DNA of 64,000 bases, from NCBI GenBank assembly GCA_014360905.1, contig JACIWW010000002.1, positions 143,271 through 207,270 of the forward strand, in the 5' to 3' direction. Below are positions 25,953 through 35,035 of this stretch, in pieces (position 1 is the first letter of the stretch; each line of letters begins with the position of its first letter). The notes beneath the pieces were generated by a model, which had not been told where the DNA came from, did no database searches, and saw nothing but the letters and a program-made list of their open reading frames with translations. The stretch is from Chloroflexota bacterium. Lineage in GTDB: Bacteria; Chloroflexota; Anaerolineae; UBA2200. Position numbers and translations under genes: made by a program.

Positions 25953-28235
25953 ATGTCAAGGTATATTGCAACCCGTGCCATCCGTGGTGCAAATCTGATC
26001 GTTGCCGAAGCCGAGAGGATACTAAAAGAGGCCCTCGAGGAGTTAGGTCCAGACACCCCAGTCAAGTTCACGAACACGGCTTACTATCTCCCTGTCATTC
26101 TGGCTTTCACGGGAAGAGAGGTGAGCAAACTGGGTGACCTCGTGCCTGTCCTGGAGGATGCAAAACGGATTCTGCACCCCGTCCCAGATGACAAGCTATG
26201 GCTGCCCTATTTGGGCGAGACCCTGGATTGTGGCATGGCGACGCTCTTGGCTGAGGAAGCCATCGAGGGTATCCGCTTTGCGCGTGGCCTTGAACCACAA
26301 CCCATTACTTGGGATGGCAGTTACATTCCCAGTACTAGTTTTACCTCCCCTGATATGGAAGCACAAGCGGGAAAACGCCTCAATGGTCCCATTGACGACA
26401 TCCAATTGCGGGCTTGGGGTATCCAACTGGTAGATGGGCGCATGCCTGGCTTTGCTGCCATCGTTGGCTGCGCCAAGAGCAACGAAGTGGCGGTGCAGAT
26501 CGTGCGCGAATTGCAGCAGCGCAACATCCTTGTCTTTCTGTGTGGCAATGTCAATGGGCGCAGCATCATTCACCAGTTGATGGAAGAAGGGGTTGAGATG
26601 GGGTATGATACCTATATCATCCCCTTTGGCACGAATACCATTGCTGCTATCTATCCGCTGGGTTTTGCTGCCCGCAGCGCACTGACCTTTGGGGGTTTGA
26701 AGCCAGGACAAGCGCGCGAGATCCTCTTGTATAACAAGTATCGCGTTTTCGCCTTTGTGTTGGCTTTGGGCGAAGTGGACGATTTGAAATATGCTACGGC
26801 GGCAGGTGCAATCAACTACGGCTTCCCCACTATCGCTGATACGGTAATCCCGCAAATACTGCCCACGGGCATCACGACCTATGAGCACGTCATCAGCATG
26901 CCCTTTGACGACATCGAGGGAAAAGACGATCTGGAACGTGCTAAGAGGTTAGTGCAACGCTGCATCGAAGTACGCGGGGTTAAGATTAAGATCACTGAAG
27001 TGCCCATCCCAGTGCCTTATGGTTCAGCCTTTGAAGGCGAGCGCGTGCGCAAGGCTGATATGCGTGTGGAATTTGGCGGTAAGTACAGCCGCTGCTTCGA
27101 ATACTTGAAGATGTCAGATTTTGATGCCGTGGAAGACGGTAAGATCACAGTGGTAGGGCCTGGCTTCGAGGATGTGCTGCCAGAAGGGTCAATGGACATG
27201 GGCATCGTAGTTGAGGTAGCTGGGCGTAAGATGCAGGAAGATTTTGAGCCCGTGTTAGAGCGGCAGATTCACTATTTCATCAACGGAGCGTCGGGCATCC
27301 AGCATATTGGCCAGCGCGATATTGCCTGGATCCGTATCAGCAAAGCGGCAGCGGAGAAGGGATTCAAGCTGGAGCATTTTGGGAAGATCCTATATGCTCG
27401 TTTCCACGCTGACTTTGGCGCTATTGTGGACAAGGTGCAGGTTACCATCTACACCGATAAAGCCAAGATGGAAGAATGGCTAGCGAAAGCCCGTGAGGCC
27501 TACGATCGTCGCAACAGGCGTCTGGCAGACATGACTGACGACTCAGTGGAAGAGTTCTATAGCTGCACCCTATGCCAAAGCTTTGCCCCCAACCACGTCT
27601 GCGTTGTCTCGCCGGAACGACTGGGGTTGTGCGGCGCTTACAACTGGCTGGACTGCAAAGCCTCCCACCAAATCAATCCCACGGGACCGAATCAGCCCAT
27701 CAAAAAAGGAACCTGTGAGGATCCCGTTTACGGAGTTTTCAGCGGGGTGAACGAGTTCGTGCACCAGCACTCGCACCAGTCCGTGCAGCAAGTTTCGATG
27801 TACTCTATCATGGTGAATCCCATGACTGCCTGCGGCTGCTTTGAGTGCATCGCAATGGTCATTCCAGAAGCCAATGGCATCATGGTTGTCTCCCGCGAAG
27901 ACCCCAGCATGACGCCGGCAGGCATGACCTTCTCCACCTTGGCTGGCATGGCTGGTGGCGGATTGCAGACGCCCGGTGTCATGGGTCATGGTAAGTACTA
28001 TCTGACGAGCAGAAAGTTTATCTCTGCGGATGGCGGCTTCAAGCGCGTGGTCTGGATGTCTTCCTTCCTCAAAGAGACCATGGCAGAAGAGCTCAAAGTC
28101 GTTGCCGAGCGCGAGGGCGATCCAGATCTTATTGATAAGATAGCCGACGAGCGCGTAGCTACGACCGTAGATGAACTTCTGCCCTACCTGGAGGAGAAGG
28201 GGCATCCCGCATTGACCATGCCGCCCTTGTTCTAG
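25953..28235 (+). CDS. acsB: CO-methylating acetyl-CoA synthase
   Basis: Alpha subunit of the CODH/ACS complex; joins CO, a methyl group from the corrinoid protein and CoA into acetyl-CoA. The A-cluster ligands are intact: C538, C541, C550, C560 in CTLCQSFAPNHVC and LGLCGAYNW, and C627-G-C629 in the CGCFEC motif. At 760 aa it includes the N-terminal CODH-contacting domain typical of bacterial (not archaeal) enzymes. The ATG at 25953 has AAGGAG at a suitable distance; the frame is open to 25887 without a ribosome site. A terminator-like hairpin follows the stop. Confidence 0.97.
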   Translation: MSRYIATRAIRGANLIVAEAERILKEALEELGPDTPVKFTNTAYYLPVILAFTGREVSKLGDLVPVLEDAKRILHPVPDDKLWLPYLGETLDCGMATLLAEEAIEGIRFARGLEPQPITWDGSYIPSTSFTSPDMEAQAGKRLNGPIDDIQLRAWGIQLVDGRMPGFAAIVGCAKSNEVAVQIVRELQQRNILVFLCGNVNGRSIIHQLMEEGVEMGYDTYIIPFGTNTIAAIYPLGFAARSALTFGGLKPGQAREILLYNKYRVFAFVLALGEVDDLKYATAAGAINYGFPTIADTVIPQILPTGITTYEHVISMPFDDIEGKDDLERAKRLVQRCIEVRGVKIKITEVPIPVPYGSAFEGERVRKADMRVEFGGKYSRCFEYLKMSDFDAVEDGKITVVGPGFEDVLPEGSMDMGIVVEVAGRKMQEDFEPVLERQIHYFINGASGIQHIGQRDIAWIRISKAAAEKGFKLEHFGKILYARFHADFGAIVDKVQVTIYTDKAKMEEWLAKAREAYDRRNRRLADMTDDSVEEFYSCTLCQSFAPNHVCVVSPERLGLCGAYNWLDCKASHQINPTGPNQPIKKGTCEDPVYGVFSGVNEFVHQHSHQSVQQVSMYSIMVNPMTACGCFECIAMVIPEANGIMVVSREDPSMTPAGMTFSTLAGMAGGGLQTPGVMGHGKYYLTSRKFISADGGFKRVVWMSSFLKETMAEELKVVAEREGDPDLIDKIADERVATTVDELLPYLEEKGHPALTMPPLF

Positions 28236-28251
28236 AAGCGGGGCAAGTGGT

Positions 28252-28300
28252 GAGTAACGAATGATGAGCAATGAACTCTCACTCGTTACTCATCTTTTTT
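28252..28300 (+). terminator. Terminator-like hairpin after acsB
   Basis: GAGTAACGA (28252-28260) pairs perfectly with TCGTTACTC (28283-28291); pairing continues imperfectly inward, and T6 follows at 28295-28300. This is a good intrinsic terminator, yet the downstream CBS, acsD and acsC genes are on the same strand with no clear promoter between. It may be an attenuator that lowers expression of the distal genes. Confidence 0.6.
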
Positions 28301-28336
28301 GACCGAGCTTGGTTTTATCGCCACAATGGAGGGTGT

Positions 28337-28759
28337 ATGAAAGCGAACGAAGTTCAAACGTACGAAAAGCGCGTCGAGGATGTTATGCACTATGGCGTGA
28401 TTACCTGCCGCACCTATACTTCATTGAAAGAAGCGGTGCGCATCATCACGGATACCGACGTACATGCTCTAGTTGTTATCCATGACAATGGAAATGTCGC
28501 TGGCATCGTTTCACACATGGATTTGCTTCGTCTGTACGGCTGCAATCTGCTCGAGTACAAAGCGGAAGATGTGATGACGCCGAATGTGATTACTATTAGC
28601 CCGGATGCACCCGTTAAAGAGGCAGTAGCCTTGATGCTGAAGCACAACATCCGACGGCTTTTGGTAACGGAAAAGACGCCGGAAGGCGAACGCCCCATAG
28701 GGGTGATATCCACAACCGATGTAATCAGAGATATGCGAGAGCAGCCTTGGTTTTGGTAA
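28337..28759 (+). CDS. CBS-domain-pair protein
   Basis: A 140-aa protein made only of two CBS domains (about 12-65 and 75-135: VEDVMHYGVITCRTYTSLKEAV and AEDVMTPNVITISPDAPVKEAV). Such pairs bind adenine nucleotides or S-adenosylmethionine and report energy state. It sits between acsB and acsD, suggesting it senses the energy or methyl status of the acetyl-CoA pathway or regulates one of its enzymes (inference). ATG at 28337 behind GGAGGGTGT; the upstream part of the frame overlaps the terminator hairpin. Confidence 0.85.
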   Translation: MKANEVQTYEKRVEDVMHYGVITCRTYTSLKEAVRIITDTDVHALVVIHDNGNVAGIVSHMDLLRLYGCNLLEYKAEDVMTPNVITISPDAPVKEAVALMLKHNIRRLLVTEKTPEGERPIGVISTTDVIRDMREQPWFW

Positions 28760-28833
28760 CCCATATGATGCCGAGTCCGAGATGATCCCTGTCTTTTTGA
28801 TCTTTGTATCTTCGTGAAAGGAGATATTACACA

Positions 28834-29802
28834 ATGCCCATCGCAGTAGAAACCCCAAAAGAAAAGTGGACGGGTAAAGTGAGGGAAGTAAAATTAGGCG
28901 CGACTGCTGCTGAAGGAGGCACGCGACAGAGAACCGTTACAGTGGGAGGCGAGAGTACCCTGCCTTTCCTTACTTTCGAAGGCGATATCCCTAATCCACC
29001 TGCCATTGCAGTAGAGGTGCAAGATCGTTACCCTAGTGATTGGTCTGCTGTCCTAAAGGCGGCATGGGGGGACGTGCTGAATGACCCCGCTGCCTGGGCT
29101 AAAAAAGCAGAAGAATACGGCGCTGACATCATTGCGCTTAAGTTGCAAAGTGCCCACCCCGAGGGCGATAACACAGATGCAGCCCATGCTGTAGCCACGG
29201 TGAAAGCAGTGCTGGCAGCCACAGGGTTACCCCTGATTGTCTATGGCCCGGGACAGGCCGAGAAGGACAATGAGGTGCTGGTAGCAGTTGCAGAAGCTGC
29301 CAAAGGTGAGCGCATTGCCTTGGGCAACTGCGAGGATAAAAATTATCGCACCATCGTCGCTGCAGCCCTAGCCAATGGCCATGTCGTGGTAGCCAAAACG
29401 CCTATTGACGTGAACTTGGCCAAACAATTGAATATCCTCATCAGCGACATGCGTCTGGATCTTGACCGAATTTTGATGGACCCAACCACAGGCGCACTGG
29501 GCTACGGCCTTGAATATACGTACTCGGTCATGGAACGCCTCCGCCTGGCGGCATTGACAGGCGATAGCATGACCCAGCAGCCCATGATCTGTACAGTGGG
29601 TGAAGAAGCCTGGCGCGCAAAGGAGAGCAAGGTGAACGAAGGCGTGCCCGCAGCGTGGGGCAATTGGGAACGACGCAGCAGAAACTGGGAAGTTCTTACC
29701 GCCAGTACGCTGATCCAGGCTGGGGCGGATATTGTCGTGCTACGCCATCCAGAAAGCATCCATCTAGTCAAACAGACCATCTCGAACCTGATGGCGCGGT
29801 AA
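28834..29802 (+). CDS. acsD: Corrinoid/iron-sulfur protein, small subunit
   Basis: Beta (small) subunit of CFeSP, the carrier that receives the methyl group on its cobalamin and delivers it to acetyl-CoA synthase. The 322-aa TIM-barrel protein shows PFLTFEGDIPNPPAIAVEV and ADIIALKLQSAHPEGDN, LMDPTTGALGYGLEYTYSVMERLR typical of AcsD. ATG at 28834 behind AAAGGAG. acsC follows after 76 bases. Confidence 0.95.
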   Translation: MPIAVETPKEKWTGKVREVKLGATAAEGGTRQRTVTVGGESTLPFLTFEGDIPNPPAIAVEVQDRYPSDWSAVLKAAWGDVLNDPAAWAKKAEEYGADIIALKLQSAHPEGDNTDAAHAVATVKAVLAATGLPLIVYGPGQAEKDNEVLVAVAEAAKGERIALGNCEDKNYRTIVAAALANGHVVVAKTPIDVNLAKQLNILISDMRLDLDRILMDPTTGALGYGLEYTYSVMERLRLAALTGDSMTQQPMICTVGEEAWRAKESKVNEGVPAAWGNWERRSRNWEVLTASTLIQAGADIVVLRHPESIHLVKQTISNLMAR

Positions 29803-29878
29803 AGCAATTTTGCTCTCCATGCGATTGCTTCTGAGCAACCATGACTCATCATTTATCTAAATCTAAGGAGCTAAAAAT

Positions 29879-31225
29879 ATGGGACTGAGCGGCCTTGATA
29901 TCTACAAACTGTTACCGAAAACCAATTGCAAGGAATGCGGTCAACCTACTTGCTTGGCTTTTGCGATGAAGTTAGCGGCCAAGCAGGCTGAGCTATCTGC
30001 CTGCCCTTACGTTTCCGAAGAAGCAAAAGCCAAGCTCGCGGCTGCGGCAGCTCCTCCAATTCGCCTAGTGACTATTGGCACAGGGGACAAGAAACTGGAG
30101 GTCGGCAACGAAACTGTCCTGTTCCGCCATGACAAAACTTTCTACCATCCACCCGGATTGTTCATACGCTTGAAAGATACCATGCCCTTGCCAGAGTTTG
30201 AAGCGATGCTCGAGCGCATCCGAGACTGGGGTGTCGAGCGTGTGGGCATTCCGTTGTGGATAACCGGTGTGGCGATTGAAAACACCTCTGGGGAGGCAGC
30301 CAACTTTGCTAAATACGTAGCTGCTGCCCAGGCCAAGCTGGCGCGACCACTTATTCTGATTGCCTCAGATCCCGGTTCCATGGCTGCAGCATTGCAACAG
30401 ACCGATGGCTCTGCGCCCCTCGTTTATGCTGCCACTGCAGAGAATTGGCAGGCAATGGCCGAATTGGCAGCGAAGCACAAAGCACCCATTGCTGTCCGTA
30501 GCAATGGCGATCTGGGGATGCTGGCAGAAATTGCAGAGAAGGTTAAGAACGCAGGCGTAGAAAACATCATCCTAGATCCAGGTGTTCGCGACCCACACGG
30601 CACGCTGGTAGCTTTAACCCAGTTACGCCGCCTCGCTCTGAAGAGCAATTTCCGTCCCCTCGGTTATCCGATCATCACTTTCCCAGGCGAAGGGGCACAA
30701 TCGGAAGAGGAAGAAGCAATCCAGGCTGCTCAACACATCGCAAAATATGCTGGTGTGATTGTCCTCGATCACTTCGATCCAGCCACCATTTACCCATTGT
30801 GTACTCTGCGTCAAAATATCTACACCGACCCGCAAAAACCAATCCAGGTGAGCCCTGGTTTATACGAGATATCCAATCCTACTCCCGATTCACCGCTATT
30901 GGTCACAACGAATTTCTCGCTTACCTACTTCAGTGTAGCTGGCGAAGTGGAGGGAAGCGGCAAGCCCACATGGCTGCTCATTGTGGACTCAGAGGGCATG
31001 TCGGTGCTGACTGGTTGGGCAGCGGGCAAGTTTGATGCCGAGAAAATCGCCAAGTCAGTGCAGCAGTTCAATGTTCCCAGCAAGATTAACCACAAGAAAA
31101 TCGTGATCCCTGGCCTCGTGGCCGCCATTTCTGGTGAACTAGAGGAGGAGTTGCCAGGCTGGGAAGTCCGTGTGGGGCCGCGCGAAGCCATAGATATACC
31201 AGCTTATTTAAAGACCTGGAGCTAA
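29879..31225 (+). CDS. acsC: Corrinoid/iron-sulfur protein, large subunit
   Basis: Gamma (large) subunit of CFeSP. The N-terminal [4Fe-4S] domain has C17, C20, C25 and C42 (NCKECGQPTC, LSACPY), followed by a TIM barrel and a C-terminal cobalamin-binding domain. 448 aa is family-normal. The cluster reduces Co(II) to Co(I), and the pair with AcsD accepts methyl groups from AcsE. ATG at 29879 behind TAAGGAGCTAAAAAT. Confidence 0.96.
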   Translation: MGLSGLDIYKLLPKTNCKECGQPTCLAFAMKLAAKQAELSACPYVSEEAKAKLAAAAAPPIRLVTIGTGDKKLEVGNETVLFRHDKTFYHPPGLFIRLKDTMPLPEFEAMLERIRDWGVERVGIPLWITGVAIENTSGEAANFAKYVAAAQAKLARPLILIASDPGSMAAALQQTDGSAPLVYAATAENWQAMAELAAKHKAPIAVRSNGDLGMLAEIAEKVKNAGVENIILDPGVRDPHGTLVALTQLRRLALKSNFRPLGYPIITFPGEGAQSEEEEAIQAAQHIAKYAGVIVLDHFDPATIYPLCTLRQNIYTDPQKPIQVSPGLYEISNPTPDSPLLVTTNFSLTYFSVAGEVEGSGKPTWLLIVDSEGMSVLTGWAAGKFDAEKIAKSVQQFNVPSKINHKKIVIPGLVAAISGELEEELPGWEVRVGPREAIDIPAYLKTWS

Positions 31226-31229
31226 ACGC

Positions 31230-31282
31230 GTCGTGGGTTGCGGGTAGCGAGTGAAGATAAATCTAGAACCTGTAACCCACGA
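31230..31282. repeat. Inverted repeat after acsC
   Basis: Perfect 10-base arms GTCGTGGGTT (31230-31239) and AACCCACGAC (31273-31282), with a further CGGGT/ACCTG pairing just inside. The loop is about 20 bases. It straddles the start of the next gene. No T-run follows. A small palindromic repeat or a regulatory hairpin are both possible. Confidence 0.5.
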
Positions 31283-32354
31283 CTTAATACAAGCGAGAGG
31301 TTGGTTTCGAGTGCTGTATTTTGTGTCCGTGGGATTGGCCCTGGGTTATGTGCTTTTCTCCTTTCTATCCGCCCTGGGCGTCTTGCAGTTTGTTGCCGCG
31401 CGATATCGCCTGAGCGGATTGGCTCTCCTCGATTACGCAGAGAACCATACGAAGGGATATGCACTAGCGACGCTGCTGATTGCCTGCGGGGTGCTGGTCT
31501 TTTTCGGTGGACAGTGGCGGGCCATTCTCACTCCAGGGCCAGCCGGCAGTGAGTTAGCCCTTCTCTTTGGTATGAGCGCAGTGTGTGCTTTGGCTTTTAC
31601 GCTCATACTAGCATCACTTTCACAGCAGCTACGCCGCGGTCGCTCTACACCATCCAGCGATGACATGGGCAAGACGCTAGCTGTTGGACGTGGGACAGGG
31701 CGCCTTTACCTTCCACCTAATCTGACTACACCCGTGCCCGCTGTAGCCCTTGTGCCAGGATTGCGTAGCAAGAAAAGCTCTCTGATCCTGCTGGCACGCC
31801 GCATGGCCCAGGAAGGTCTGGCTGCTCTTGTGATTTGCCCGGACGAAGAAGTATGCACCTATCCAGAGGTGCTGAGTATCGTGCCGGCAGCCATATCTGA
31901 ACTCAGCAAGCAGCCGGAGATAGATCCGCAGCGCCTTGGGGCACTGGGCCATGACCTGGGCGGGGATCTCATCATACGCGCTGCGAGCATGGACAAGCAC
32001 ATCAAAGCCCTAGCAGCTTTGGCTCCCGTGCTTGTAGCCGTGCCTCCTAGTCTGGACCTGTTGCGCGAGATGACCTACCCACAGGCAATGCGCTGGGTAC
32101 GAGATCGGGAACAGGCTATTTTGCGCGCTGAACTAGATGCCATCGCGTATGTAACCAAGATCGCTCCGCGACCTCTTTTGCTGCTGTATGGAACAGAAGA
32201 CCGGGTGGTGAGCAGAGCGCCAGTGGAGAGCTGGGAGGCGCAACAAGTAACCTCTATGTACGTGGAAGTACTAGAAGGCATAGGCCACTTTGATTTGGTA
32301 GAAAACCCGATGGCGACGCGAACTGTGATACAGTGGTTTAAGGAGCATCTGTAG
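31251..32354 (+). CDS. Membrane alpha/beta-hydrolase-like protein with Asp at the nucleophile position
   Basis: A 367-aa protein with three predicted N-terminal membrane spans (about 20-45, 68-85, 100-122) and a C-terminal dienelactone-hydrolase-like alpha/beta fold. The nucleophile elbow reads GHDLGG instead of GxSxG; LLYGTEDRVVS and GIGHFDLVE supply the acid and histidine. Asp nucleophiles are known in epoxide hydrolases and dehalogenases, but this fold half looks more like DLH, so it may also be a non-catalytic member. It lies inside the acs cluster, yet no role in that pathway is known. The start GTG at 31251 is weakly supported. Confidence 0.7.
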   Translation: MKINLEPVTHDLIQARGWFRVLYFVSVGLALGYVLFSFLSALGVLQFVAARYRLSGLALLDYAENHTKGYALATLLIACGVLVFFGGQWRAILTPGPAGSELALLFGMSAVCALAFTLILASLSQQLRRGRSTPSSDDMGKTLAVGRGTGRLYLPPNLTTPVPAVALVPGLRSKKSSLILLARRMAQEGLAALVICPDEEVCTYPEVLSIVPAAISELSKQPEIDPQRLGALGHDLGGDLIIRAASMDKHIKALAALAPVLVAVPPSLDLLREMTYPQAMRWVRDREQAILRAELDAIAYVTKIAPRPLLLLYGTEDRVVSRAPVESWEAQQVTSMYVEVLEGIGHFDLVENPMATRTVIQWFKEHL

Positions 32355-32358
32355 ACGA

Positions 32359-32937
32359 ATGTCTATTGACTGGGCTTTGTTCAAATTGGCCAATGGACTG
32401 GCAGGACGTTCGCCCATCCTCGATACAGCGATTCAGATGCTTATGAATGACTACGCACTCACGACGGCAATGGTCCTTTTGCTGTTCACTCTGTGGTTCA
32501 GTGGGAGCACGCTTGAAGCCCGTGAGCGGAATCAGCGTGCCGTGCTCACGGCCATCGCTGCTGTTCTGCTTGCCAATCTCATCGTTAAAGCATGTAACCT
32601 AATTTTCTACCGGCCGCGTCCTTTCGCCTACCATTCCGTAACCCTGTTGTTCTACCATCCATCTGACTCCTCTTTTCCTAGCAATGCGGCTACTGTTGGT
32701 TTCTGCTTTGCGGCATCCATCTGGCGGTTCAACCGCAAAGTAGGGATTGTTTTGTATGTCTTAGCCTGTTTGTTGGCATTGGCTAGGGTATGCGGGGGCG
32801 TCCACTATCCCAGTGACATCCTGGGTGGGCTGTTGGTAGGTACGTTTTCTGCCTGGCTTGTTACTACGAAATTCGACTTTCTAAATCGTCTTTGGACCAT
32901 GATCATCCATCAGCTACGTCGTGTATTGTTAGCTTGA
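32359..32937 (+). CDS. PAP2-family membrane phosphatase
   Basis: A 192-aa polytopic protein with PAP2 motifs: KACNLIFYRPRP (motif 1), FPSNAATVGF (motif 2) and ARVCGGVHYPSD (motif 3), as in undecaprenyl-diphosphate phosphatases of the BcrC type. Motif 2 normally carries a histidine (PSGH/PSNH); here Ala stands at that place, so activity or substrate may differ. It begins 4 bases after the hydrolase stop and overlaps the region where the RACo-type gene starts, so the three genes are one transcript. Confidence 0.85.
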   Translation: MSIDWALFKLANGLAGRSPILDTAIQMLMNDYALTTAMVLLLFTLWFSGSTLEARERNQRAVLTAIAAVLLANLIVKACNLIFYRPRPFAYHSVTLLFYHPSDSSFPSNAATVGFCFAASIWRFNRKVGIVLYVLACLLALARVCGGVHYPSDILGGLLVGTFSAWLVTTKFDFLNRLWTMIIHQLRRVLLA

Positions 32938-32938
32938 T

Positions 32939-34945
32939 GTGTCAGCCGGAATGGCAATGGAGAACTTGGTGACACTCCCGAGTGGCAGTGCACAGGATAC
33001 AAAATGTTATAAAATTGTTTTTAGGCCGGATGGGAAGACGGTAGAAGTACCCGATGGCGTGCTGCTAAGCGATGCCATTGCTCAGACAGGCCTTCGCTTC
33101 AACCTGCCTTGCGGTGGGCAAGGGCGCTGCGGCCGCTGCAAGGTCGTCGTGGAAAGGGGAAAAATCAAACGGCGCAGCACGAGCCGTTTGTCGGCCATCG
33201 AACTAGAGCAGGGTTATACCTTGGCTTGTCAGACCACAATTCACAGTGATCTGCAGGTCTTTATCCCACCTCAGGAAGCCATTCTGCGCCGATTGCCTAG
33301 CGAAAAAGCCGCTGCTGAAATCCCAACTTTGCCCGTAAAGTGCGATTGGCAAAGCAATCCCATTATCCAAAAGTTTTTCTTCACCATAGAGCCCCCCAGT
33401 CTGTCGGACAACACGACCGATTTCGAACGGCTGCAACGCGAACTGGCGAAGCAACACAACATCAGGAACATCACGGCGAGCCTACCAGTGCTGCGAAAGC
33501 TGGCGAGAACGCTGCGAGAATCGGAAAAGGAGGGCGTGGGCTGGCAGGTAACTGCTGTGTTCGAAATGGGCAATTGGATGGATGAAGATGCACCCCCACG
33601 CTTGATAGACCTGCGCCCTGGTGACCATACAGGGCGTACATTGGCAGTCGCTGTGGACATTGGCACGACCAGCAATGTAGTGTACCTGGTAGATCTTGTC
33701 AGCGGGAAGTTCATTGACAGTGCAGCAGCCTATAATGCGCAGATATCCTGTGGCGAGGACGTCATATCACGCATTCTCTATGCCAGGAAAGAGGGCGGAT
33801 TGGAACATCTGCAAAGGCTTGTAGTCCAGACGATCAATGAGTTATTGCACGAACTAGCTGAACGCAACCGGGTTGACCTAAACGAAATCTATGCCATGAC
33901 TGTAGCCGGCAATACCACCATGATCCATCTATTCCTGGCGCTTGATCCATCGTTTATCCGCCTTGAACCGTATATCCCCACCATCAGTCATCCGCCGCCA
34001 GTGCGGGCTTCTGAGCTAGGACTCCACATCTGCCCAGAAGCTCCGGTAGATTGTCTGCCCGGTGTGGGAGCCTATGTAGGTGGGGATATCGTTGCTGGCG
34101 TGCTTAGTTCTGGCATGTTCAAAACATACAAACTGACCCTTTTCATTGATGTGGGCACAAATGGCGAGATCGTATTGGGTAATGTAGACTGGCTTATCTC
34201 TTGTGCTTGCTCAGCAGGGCCTGCCTTTGAAGGCGCTGGTGTGCATTCTGGCATGCGTGCTACAGTGGGCGCTATCGAAGAAGTATGGATCAATGCACAA
34301 ACATACGAGCCGACATACCGTGTCATCGGTGACGTGCCGCCGCGTGGCATATGCGGTTCTGCCATGATCTCGTTGCTTGCAGAGATGTTCCTCACTGGCG
34401 TGATAGACAAGTCCGGCCGCATCAACCGCTATCTCAACACGCCCCGTGTACGCATTGGGGACCATGGGCCAGAATACGTGGTGGCCTGGGCTAAAGAGAC
34501 ACAGGATCAAAAGGAGGACATTGTCCTGACCGAGGTAGACATCTCCAACCTCATCCGTGCCAAGGGAGCTATTTACGCTGGGTTCTCCGTACTGACCACT
34601 AGCGTGGGCATCGACCTGGCGGATGTGGAGCAAGTGCTAATCGGTGGAGCCTTTGGCAAGTATATTGACGTCGAGAAAGCGATTCAAATCGGCTTGCTGC
34701 CGGACATGCCTTGGGAGCGTTTCAAGTACCTGGGCAACACCTCTGTCTTGGGGGCTTTTACTGCCCTGCTCTGTCGAGATATGCGGCGCGAAGTGGTCGA
34801 GATTGCCAGGAAGATGACTTATTTAGAGCTCAGCACCGACAACCGATTCATGGAACAATTCACTTCGGCGCTGTTCCTGCCGCACACGGACACCACTGCT
34901 TTCCCTTCAGTAATGCGCTTGTTGAAGGAGCAAAGGAAAGCATAG
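32939..34945 (+). CDS. acsV: RACo-type reductive activator of the corrinoid protein
   Basis: A 668-aa ASKHA-type ATPase with an N-terminal plant-type [2Fe-2S] ferredoxin domain: C58, C64, C67 and C97 (PCGGQGRCGRC, LACQT). The C-terminal DUF4445 part (about 240-640) has AVDIGTTSNVVYLVDL, MTVAGNTTMIHLFL, FIDVGTNGEIVLG and LIGGAFGKY. It uses ATP to drive reduction of inactive Co(II) CFeSP back to Co(I). The GTG at 32939 directly follows the PAP2 stop; an in-frame ATG lies 12 bases further. Context next to cooC and acsE supports the call. Confidence 0.93.
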   Translation: MSAGMAMENLVTLPSGSAQDTKCYKIVFRPDGKTVEVPDGVLLSDAIAQTGLRFNLPCGGQGRCGRCKVVVERGKIKRRSTSRLSAIELEQGYTLACQTTIHSDLQVFIPPQEAILRRLPSEKAAAEIPTLPVKCDWQSNPIIQKFFFTIEPPSLSDNTTDFERLQRELAKQHNIRNITASLPVLRKLARTLRESEKEGVGWQVTAVFEMGNWMDEDAPPRLIDLRPGDHTGRTLAVAVDIGTTSNVVYLVDLVSGKFIDSAAAYNAQISCGEDVISRILYARKEGGLEHLQRLVVQTINELLHELAERNRVDLNEIYAMTVAGNTTMIHLFLALDPSFIRLEPYIPTISHPPPVRASELGLHICPEAPVDCLPGVGAYVGGDIVAGVLSSGMFKTYKLTLFIDVGTNGEIVLGNVDWLISCACSAGPAFEGAGVHSGMRATVGAIEEVWINAQTYEPTYRVIGDVPPRGICGSAMISLLAEMFLTGVIDKSGRINRYLNTPRVRIGDHGPEYVVAWAKETQDQKEDIVLTEVDISNLIRAKGAIYAGFSVLTTSVGIDLADVEQVLIGGAFGKYIDVEKAIQIGLLPDMPWERFKYLGNTSVLGAFTALLCRDMRREVVEIARKMTYLELSTDNRFMEQFTSALFLPHTDTTAFPSVMRLLKEQRKA

Positions 34946-35035
34946 TTCTGTAAGCTGTCGCAAACTGTGGTATTATCTATGGAACAAAATGTCCATACCC
35001 TGTTACTTTGAATATATGAGGAGTGCAGAACGACG

